Positions 18,582-22,500 of a DNA stretch of 22,500 bases are shown here, piece by piece (the first letter of the stretch is position 1; each line of letters starts with the position of its first letter). The DNA is taken from NCBI GenBank assembly GCA_030674155.1, contig CM060342.1:7684154-7706653 (forward strand). Direction: 5' to 3'. The stretch is from Stramonita haemastoma. Lineage: Eukaryota; Mollusca; Gastropoda; Neogastropoda; Muricidae. Under the pieces are notes generated by a model, which searched no databases, was not told where the DNA came from, and saw nothing but the letters and a program-made list of their open reading frames with translations. The translations under genes were made by a program, and so were the position numbers.

Positions 18582-19206
18582 CAATGTTGTTGTTGGGCGT
18601 TTCTCAGCATAACACTCTGGGGGTCATCCTGAATATGTACTCTTGATAAACTCATCCCACCTGGGAATCACTGCGTTGTGGAATGTGCGTGGATGAGAAT
18701 TTTGCATGTATATTCTATGATGATATATATATATTTTTTTAATAGAAATTTAGATTCATGATTTATATACACAGTCACTTTAAAACATCATGCCAATCCC
18801 CACCCAAAAACCCCCAAACAAACCAGAGATGTCATTACCATTTGCTGAACCAGTTCCTTTATTTAAAAAAAAAAAATTATCTATTCTTTTCTCCTTTTTA
18901 TGCAGAATCATTTCATAGATCACAGATTTCAAACAAACATTTTCCTTTTAATAACTGGCCATCTGAGTTACACACAACACAGAAAATAAGGTTGTTGGAT
19001 CTTTTAATACAGGAGTATGTATTCTGATTTCTTTTTTTAAAGGAACACACACAAGAAGAAGAAAGAAATACTACCCCCCAAAAAATTAATTAAAAAAAAG
19101 CAAACAAAAAAACCCCTCTAATTAAAAAAAATAATAATGTAAAAAAAAAAAAGAAAGAAAAAAAAGAGGGATAAAGTTGGAGGATACTGACGGACATGAC
19201 GCTGAC
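18577..19206. other. NF1 intron, no feature recognised
   Basis: Mostly unique-looking AT-rich sequence, with A-rich runs near 19085-19170. The open frame at 18758-19027 has no recognisable homology. Confidence 0.5.
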
Positions 19207-19321
19207 TTTCATCATGATCTTCAGCAGCTGTTTGACCTCCGAGTCGGTGACGGTTTTGGAGATGCAGCCAAAGACGATGATAGCCCTGGGCTGGAGGGCG
19301 GGGTTGTACTGGAATGCAAAT
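19207..19321 (-). CDS. NF1: NF1 exon ([22 protein letters not shown])
   Basis: A 115-bp exon after the acceptor TTGGGCAG. Its first base completes Arg, then 38 codons run from [12 protein letters not shown] through VFGCISK to KIMMK, matching the vertebrate [23 protein letters not shown] block. The donor chosen is ATGAAA|GTCAGC because it joins in phase to ALES of the next exon, reproducing the conserved (S)KALES junction. A second in-phase donor, TCC|GTCAGT, lies 15 bases further and would add VSVMS. Both are weak matches to consensus. Confidence 0.92.
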
Positions 19322-19402
19322 CTGCCCAACACCACAAAACACACAGGTCAGTTTCCTCCCCCCACTTTCAGCTGCTAATTATTCCATCCCATCCCAGCCC
19401 AG

Positions 19403-19702
19403 TTATGCCGCCGCTGTAGTCTAGTGGTTAGGGCGTTGGACTCGTAATCTAAAGGTTGCAGGTTCGATCCCAGCTTTCGGATATGGCGTTGTGCCCTTGG
19501 AAAAGGCACTTTACGGCTATATTTTCTCACCCCACCCAGGTGTAAAAAGGGGTACCAACCTTGTGTTGGGGGTTAACCCTGTGATAGACTGGCGTCCTAT
19601 CCAGGGGGAGTCTATGACTCTCAGTCACTTAACGCCACAGAAACCAGGATAAGCACTGGCCTGATGAGCCTTAGGCTTGGGATAGACTTTAACTTTTAAC
19701 TT
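19403..19702 (+). mobile_element. tRNA-derived SINE (family A), full length with target-site duplication
   Basis: A tRNA-like head has box A (TAGTCTAGTGGTTAGGGCG) and box B (GGTTCGATCCC), with ACTCGTAATCTAAAGG at the anticodon-arm position. A conserved core follows (GCACTTTACGGCTATATTTT, GATAGACTGGCGTCCTATCC, GGGGGAGTCTATGACTCTCA, AACGCCACAGAAACC), with a TTTAACTTTTAACTT tail. It is flanked by a perfect 12-bp ATCCCAGCCCAG at 19391-19402 and 19703-19714. It lies in the NF1 intron between the 20550 donor and the 19321 acceptor. Confidence 0.9.
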
Positions 19703-19819
19703 ATCCCAGCCCAGCTGGTGCTAATTATGGCAGGAGCTGACCACACTTGGACTAGGTAAAAGGATGGGGCACATTAAATTCAGCACTCTGGACTGAGTGA
19801 TGTTGGATTCGTGCGCTGT

Positions 19820-20150
19820 TTAGTTTAGTTTATTCTTTTAAATCAAGGATAATGGAATAAGCACTCATGTGCTTTTTTTTTTACATCCAGTCCCTGTGTG
19901 TATGCAGTTTTTGTAAATCGTGTCATCTGTTCCCACCGGCATACAATAGCACACTCTTACGAAAAGAGGAACAGGATTTAACGTGTGCGCAAGATTTCTA
20001 CGTGCGTTCGCACATGGGGCTTTGGTTTATAGTCTCATCCAAGGACTTTTGGGGGGAGTGGAGTCAGCGCTGATGTTAACTCCAGGGAAAAATCACCTCA
20101 AACGGGAATCGAACCCGGTTGACCACTAGGCTATCCCATCCCCCTACATT
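19820..20150 (-). mobile_element. tRNA-derived SINE (family D), near full length
   Basis: On the minus strand a tRNA-like head (about 20145-20090) reads GGGATAGCCTAGTGGTCAAC then GGGTTCGATTCCCGTTTGAG. The body has GGAGTTAACATCAGCGCTGA, GATGAGACTATAAACCAAAG and GTGGGAACAGATGACA, and the 3' end AGCACATGAGTGCTTATTCC and TTTAAAAGAATAAA. This is the most complete family D copy here. Confidence 0.82.
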
Positions 20151-20169
20151 GTTGGTGTGCACTCTACAT

Positions 20170-20420
20170 GTGAAATACACAGATGACAACATTCACAAAA
20201 CTGCATACTCGTGGGAACTGGATGATGTGAAAAAAGTACAGGACAGCTTATTCCAGGGGACGGGATAGCCTGGTTGTCAGAGTGATGCGCTCGTGATATG
20301 CTGACCCGGGTTCAAATCTCATTCAAGATGATTTTTCCTTTGAGTTTTTTCTTTTTTTTTTTCTTCTTTTTTTCCTTTGGAGTTAACATCAGTGCCAACC
20401 TCACACCCCTAAAAGAAAGA
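20170..20420 (+). mobile_element. SINE pieces (family D), 3' fragment then a new head
   Basis: 20170-20250 is a plus-strand family D 3' fragment (ACAAAACTGCATACTCGTGG, AACTGGATGATGTGAAAAAA, GACAGCTTATTCC). It is followed at about 20256 by a fresh tRNA-like head (GGGATAGCCTGGTTGTCAG, CCGGGTTCAAATCTC) and body start (TTTTTCCTTTGGAGTTAACA, TCAGTGCCAACCTCACACCC). It reads as a nested or head-to-tail arrangement, cut off at about 20420. Confidence 0.65.
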
Positions 20421-20429
20421 AAAAAAAAA

Positions 20430-20520
20430 AAGGGTGGCGCTGCACTTGTGGCGACACGCTCTCCCTAGTGAGAGCAGCCTGAATTTCACGCAAAAGAAAT
20501 CTGTTGTGACACAAAGTGGT
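20430..20520 (+). mobile_element. SINE fragment (family B 3' end)
   Basis: GGTGGCGCTGCACTTGTGGC, GACACGCTCTCCCTAGTGAG and GCCTGAATTTCACGCAAAAG correspond, in reverse complement, to the 3' part of the minus-strand element at 11200-11290. Confidence 0.75.
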
Positions 20521-20549
20521 ATAAAAAAAATATATAAAATGTTAATTAC

Positions 20550-20611
20550 CTGCGGCTGAGATCCGTCCATTGCTGCAGCCACTCACAGCTTGGAATGTCC
20601 TTCATACATGC
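20550..20611 (-). CDS. NF1: NF1 exon (ACMKDIPSCEWLQQW)
   Basis: A 62-bp exon flanked by the acceptor TTGTTGCAG and the donor CCGCAG|GTAATT. It encodes ACMKDIPSCEWLQQWTDLSR plus two bases of an Arg codon completed by the next exon. Vertebrate NF1 has ACMRDIPTCKWLDQWTEL at the same place, so both identity and phase are secure. It is too short to show as a distinct ORF. Confidence 0.93.
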
Positions 20612-20660
20612 CTGCAACAAAAACAAAACAACAATAATATCACACATCCATGCTGAACAT

Positions 20661-20790
20661 GTATGATCCACACGTAAACCGTTAAGTTCTGGGTTCCATT
20701 CCCAACCTTGCTATTTTTCTTCCCAGTTTGATAAGAAAATCAAACTGACTCTCAAAGTCCTTCCAATGAGACTATAAATCAAGGTGGATG
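20661..20790 (+). mobile_element. SINE fragment (family C)
   Basis: AAGTTCTGGGTTCCATTCCC, AACCTTGC and TTCTTCCCAGTTTGATAAGA, then AAACTGACTCTCAAA, parallel the head and body of the element at 11968-12268. Further along, 20820-20880 (CCTGTTCCGCTTTTTGGAAG, AGCTGGCCATTTCATGCTGG) resembles part of family D. Confidence 0.65.
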
Positions 20791-20879
20791 CCTGCAGAAT
20801 TTATTGTTGGTACATGTCTAAAACCTGTTCCGCTTTTTGGAAGAGCTGGCCATTTCATGCTGGAAGAAATGCATGACAA

Positions 20880-21281
20880 AGTGTTTTTTTTAAATGCATG
20901 CATGTGGGCGTCATGTTTAGGTAGCACCATCCCGGAAGTTGGAATGTGGCTACGTAAATGGTGGTGGTAGAGAGGGGGGAAAATCACATATGAAAAAATC
21001 TCACCATTGCTGAATCTTGGAGCTCTAGGTGAAAACACACACACACACACACAAAATATCAACTGTTCAGTAGCAGGCTCCATGTATCTTGGCAGACAAT
21101 GGCTGTACCTTCTTTGGTTATGACAAGTCTTGCTTGGATCAATGTTAAGTTTAGTCAAAAGCACTTTAAAATACTGACAGACATATCGCTACAAATCATA
21201 ATTTCAAAAGACACAAGATATATATTGGTTATATTTTATATTGGTTCAAACATTCTAAGATAACTTTGAATAAAAATATCA

Positions 21282-21282
<1 letters not shown>
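20880..21282. other. NF1 intron, no feature recognised
   Basis: Unique-looking sequence with a short CA tract (21037-21055). The open frame at 20772-21164 (minus) overlaps SINE remnants and has no homology I recognise. Confidence 0.5.
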
Positions 21283-21319
<37 letters not shown>

Positions 21320-21478
21320 ACTCGCACTCAACACACCCCACCCCCACCAAACACACACACCCCACCCCCACCAAACACACACACCCACCCACCCCACCCC
21401 CAACCAAAAACATAACCCAAACACACAACAACAACCACCAACCTCCCCCCCACCCACCAACCCAAACACCAAAACCCA
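21283..21478. repeat. (CA)n plus C/A-rich tandem repeat at the start of the intron
   Basis: (CA)n at 21283-21319, then CACACACCCCACCCCCACCA-type repeats to 21478, directly downstream of the donor of the 21480 exon end. On the transcribed strand this is a G/T-rich intron start. Confidence 0.85.
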
Positions 21479-21479
21479 C

Positions 21480-21700
21480 CTCCATAATCTCCAGAAGAGC
21501 GTCAGCAATGGCCTCCAGGGAGCTGAGGGGCATTTTCTCGTTTTCGGGTGGGGACATGGTGAAGGATCGATCCCCGGGCCGGTAGCTGGTGCGGAAGGCG
21601 CTGACCGCTGCAGACTTGACCTTGCTGATGCCAAACAGCTGGTAGAACTTGGGCAGCGAGAACTCGGCCAAGCTCAGCTTCAGCACTTGCTTCGTGCTCT
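21480..21700 (-). CDS. NF1: NF1 exon ([16 protein letters not shown] block)
   Basis: Most upstream NF1 exon in the window. It starts after a CCACCACAG acceptor with two bases completing a codon from the preceding exon (outside the window), then reads 73 codons beginning [20 protein letters not shown]. The [19 protein letters not shown] stretch and the later [14 protein letters not shown] closely match the vertebrate NF1 C-terminal region. The donor is ATGGAG|GTGGGT and ends in phase 0; the next exon opens with GCA, giving MEAC as in vertebrate NF1. The middle ([15 protein letters not shown]) is a variable loop. The downstream intron opens with a C/A-rich (plus-strand) simple repeat. Confidence 0.95.
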
Positions 21701-22235
21701 CTGTGGTGGGGTAGGTAGGATAGAAAAGGTTAATGTTGTGTGGGAAAAATGTTCCGAATGTTTTTTGGTTTTGTTTCTTTTTTTCTTTTTTTTTTTAAGG
21801 TGGGACACTGGGATCGAAACTGATGAAATTTTGTTTACAAGCCCATATTAAAAATTATGCCATACATTGAAAGGGTATCACTTGTAAAGCCTAAAAATAT
21901 AAGAACTATTCAGTTTTGTGCTCTGTTGCCATGGAAACAATCCAATATGGCCACCAAAATGAAATGTTTCAAACTCCTAAACCTTTTTATCTATAAAGAG
22001 TTGAAGTAACCTGTTTCTACAGACGTTTTTTTTACAGCCTGAATTGTTTAAATTCACACAGGGAGATCTTCATAAATGTATCCAGCAATTTTTTATTCTT
22101 AAAAAAAAAAACTTGATTTCAGGCACTTTTGGACCGGTGTCTACCCATAATACATAACATGCAAAATTGAATTTTTTTTAAAAACCCACCAACCCCCCCC
22201 CCCCCAAACCTAAACCCAAAACCCCCTCAGCAGTG
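21701..22235. other. NF1 intron upstream of the first visible exon
   Basis: AT-rich, mostly unique-looking sequence with a C run (22193-22205). I see no block corresponding to the NF1 segment expected just upstream. Confidence 0.5.
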
Positions 22236-22500
22236 GGGAGACATCCAATCCAATCCAATGATGTTGCTTAGAGCCCCGCCGACTGCACAGGCCATATCAG
22301 GGCTATCACCTTGTCACATTTTAAAACTCGTATTAAAAGTGTGCGACTATTTACAGCTAAAACGGGGTATAAAACCAACGCAACTGTCCTTGCTTGTATC
22401 AACGCCCCTGTCGACCATGAGGGTCAGCCCAGGACGGCCCCCGCGTCGTGGGAAAACCCACATCGATCACACTTAAAACGAGATAAAATCTAAACCAGAT
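22236..22500. repeat. Possible dispersed repeat, unclassified
   Basis: Base composition changes from AT-rich intron to balanced, with short open frames on the plus strand (22258-22476 and 22311-22493) running toward the window edge. The sequence looks like the end of a dispersed element, but I cannot assign it. It is cut by the window. Confidence 0.3.

Larger units (their letters stand above)
5423..21700 (-). other. NF1: NF1 (neurofibromin) gene, 3' part, 13 coding exons
   Basis: Gene-level entry. Neurofibromin is a large cytoplasmic Ras GTPase-activating protein that switches Ras off; the region seen here lies downstream of its GAP-related and Sec14/PH-like domains and forms the C-terminal helical-repeat part and tail. 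Similarity to animal NF1 is strong in short blocks: [86 protein letters not shown]. Twelve of the thirteen exons join in frame by GT-AG introns; the 14277-13842 exon needs a frame change. The first exon begins mid-codon, so the gene continues upstream beyond 22500. Introns are large and repeat-filled (the largest about 4.9 kb). NF1 identity is very secure; the exact donor of two exons is less so. Confidence 0.95.

Noticed and set aside
19407..19480. Functional tRNA gene
   Set aside because: Box A and B are present, but the acceptor stem is not convincing and the same head is joined to a SINE body with target duplications.
22258..22493. Plus-strand ORFs at the right edge as a gene
   Set aside because: Short, overlapping frames, no domain recognised; more likely part of a dispersed repeat.

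Overview
This window is animal nuclear DNA. It is intron-rich, AT-rich outside the exons, and full of microsatellites, homopolymer runs and tRNA-derived SINEs. The only gene I can support is the 3' part of neurofibromin (NF1, the Ras GTPase-activating protein), read entirely on the minus strand from about 21700 down to a stop codon at 5423. The protein is clearly NF1 but diverged from vertebrates, and the SINE families look like those I associate with gastropod molluscs. A marine gastropod or another mollusc is my best guess (inference, not verified).

Thirteen coding exons (about 2.35 kb) can be placed by splice sites, phase and similarity to the C-terminal third of NF1: 21700-21480, 20611-20550, 19321-19207, 18490-18410, 17470-17330, 15836-15710, 15262-15131, 14277-13842 (reading frame problem), 8989-8549, 7668-7568, 6594-6455, 6070-6024 and 5728-5423 (stop). 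They cover the part of the protein downstream of the GAP-related and Sec14/PH domains: the helical-repeat C-terminal region and the basic tail. Apart from the 14277-13842 exon, every junction keeps frame. The upstream exons, including the catalytic GRD, lie beyond the window. Below 5423 lies the presumed 3' UTR and then intergenic DNA with no gene I can support.

Introns and flanks hold at least four SINE families (one with two near-full copies carrying perfect target-site duplications), a 420-bp MITE-like element with terminal inverted repeats, and several minisatellites: two with a 22-bp unit, one with about 32 bp, one with 173 bp.

The striking pattern is that exon edges, with their splice sites, have been copied repeatedly into adjacent introns. 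Five acceptor-plus-exon-start units precede or include the 6594 exon. A second copy of that exon's 3' half with its donor lies at 6385-6319. Five extra exon-end-plus-donor copies follow the 13842 donor. About 36 acceptor-like 22-bp units precede the 15836 exon. One extra acceptor-plus-39-bp copy lies upstream of the 17470 exon. This gives the gene many decoy or alternative splice sites and may reflect a recurrent duplication process or an alternative-splicing arrangement.
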